Below, piece after piece: positions 30,471 to 30,975 of a stretch of DNA of 30,975 nucleotides. Under the pieces are notes generated by a model. That model had not been told where the DNA came from. It ran no database searches and saw only the letters and a list, made by a program, of their open reading frames with translations. The stretch's first letter is position 1. Each line of letters starts with the position of its first letter. Source of the DNA: Pseudomonadota bacterium (lineage in GTDB: Bacteria > Pseudomonadota > Alphaproteobacteria > Caulobacterales > Caulobacteraceae); the NCBI GenBank assembly GCA_023428785.1, contig JAEYWU010000080.1, positions 1 through 30,975 of the forward strand, read 5' to 3'. A program made the translations under genes and the position numbers.

Positions 30471-30975
30471 GCCGGCGTCTCCAGCTTCGGCGCGAAGCCC
30501 TTTCGCGTCATGGTCCCCCAGGACTTGCTGCGCCGCCAGTACTGCCACACGCCGCGCAGCCGCCAGACGTTGTTGAGCTGCCGGTAGCCGAAGTTCTCAA
30601 GCACCGCGACGAGCGTGAGCAGCATGAGATCGCGCGCGCGGGGGAACCGGCGCAGCTCGGACTCCTCAAGCGCCAGTGCTCCGACCGAGATCACCACCCC
30701 GAAGGTGAAGCTGACGGCCAGGAAGGCGAGCAGATACTCCACCGAAAGCAGGCCGGCGAACCAGAACATCGGGATCAGCAAATAGCCCAGGAGCTCCACG
30801 AACGGCCCGACCACGTCGACCAGCAGGATGTAGCCGAAACCGACGGCGCCGACCCGGCCGTACCTGGGCTTTATCATCATGTCCCAGTGCCGCTCGAAGG
30901 TCTCGAGCGCGCCGCGGTGGCCGCGGGCCCGCGGGCGGCCCCGCCCGCCCCGCGCCGCCGGCGCCGCGGGGCAGC
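30467..30975 (-). CDS. Family 2 glycosyltransferase, C-terminal part (runs off the window)
   Basis: The minus-strand frame is open to the window edge, so the 5' part lies outside. The visible part reads HRGALETFERHWDMMIKPRYGRVGAVGFGYILLVDVVGPFVELLGYLL and goes on through two more membrane helices to LNNVWRLRGVWQYWRRSKSWGTMTRKGF. This is the membrane C-terminus of processive GT2 enzymes (N-glycosyltransferase/cellulose-synthase-like), with the R-G-x-L-E-T-x-x-R-H region normally preceded by the QxxRW motif. An isolated start at 30880 would give only 137 residues and is unlikely. The outermost 60 bases at the window edge are extremely GC-rich and the protein there no longer looks like the family. 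The stop overlaps the kinase start. Confidence 0.78.
   Translation of the reverse strand, partial: CPAAPAARGGRGRPRARGHRGALETFERHWDMMIKPRYGRVGAVGFGYILLVDVVGPFVELLGYLLIPMFWFAGLLSVEYLLAFLAVSFTFGVVISVGALALEESELRRFPRARDLMLLTLVAVLENFGYRQLNNVWRLRGVWQYWRRSKSWGTMTRKGFAPKLETPA

Noticed and set aside
1..30975. CRISPR arrays, tRNA and rRNA genes
   Set aside because: No regularly spaced direct repeats and no cloverleaf or rRNA-like segments were seen; the only repeated sequences are IS copies and the short intergenic repeat.

Overview
This is a GC-rich (roughly two-thirds G+C) chromosome-like segment of an alphaproteobacterium. Gene style (fused MnhA/B subunit, quinol-type NO reductase with NnrS, LytTR membrane regulator, secreted dienelactone-hydrolase-like protein) suggests Caulobacterales, perhaps a Brevundimonas relative. 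That placement is an inference from protein resemblance, not from a marker gene. The window is an accessory patchwork. Three complete IS6-family insertion sequences of about 815-821 bp, all on the + strand, and two IS fragments cut it into blocks, and most junctions leave a truncated gene.

Left block (1-3885): the 3' part of a quinol-dependent nitric oxide reductase, a strong intrinsic terminator, nnrS, a DUF454/YbaN membrane protein, and a PLP-dependent decarboxylase cut off by the first IS. Second block (4707-11555): a complete, tightly coupled Mrp/Mnh cation/proton antiporter operon (mnhAB-C-D-E-F-G, minus strand), a small stress-type protein, and the C-terminal end of a universal stress protein broken by the second IS. 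The operon is therefore bracketed by two directly repeated IS copies, like an IS6 pseudo-compound transposon.

Third block (12371-26733): a UvrD/Fbh1-like helicase whose C-terminus runs into the IS, a palindromic dif-like site, a LysR regulator divergent from a cupin dioxygenase-like gene plus MFS exporter, a secreted alpha/beta hydrolase, a CPBP membrane protease, and a metal-response cluster. That cluster has a MerR regulator with a CueR-like C-x7-C metal site, a GNAT gene with a poly-C frameshift, and a divergent 47-residue protein with 12 cysteines that looks like a new type of bacterial metallothionein. After it come a GNAT-HAD fusion, an exported DJ-1/PfpI protein divergent from a GlxA-type AraC regulator, an apolipoprotein N-acyltransferase paralogue divergent from a LytTR membrane regulator, and a hypothetical gene truncated by the third IS.

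Right block (26734-30975): a pile-up of one complete and two partial IS copies, then a minus-strand operon of Hpt protein, CheY-like receiver and GAF/PAS histidine kinase, translationally coupled to the end of a family-2 glycosyltransferase that leaves the window.

The strongest candidate for an undescribed system is the MerR / GNAT / Cys-rich peptide module at 19446-20546. Its likely job is copper (or another thiophilic metal) sensing and sequestration. No tRNA, rRNA or CRISPR array was seen.
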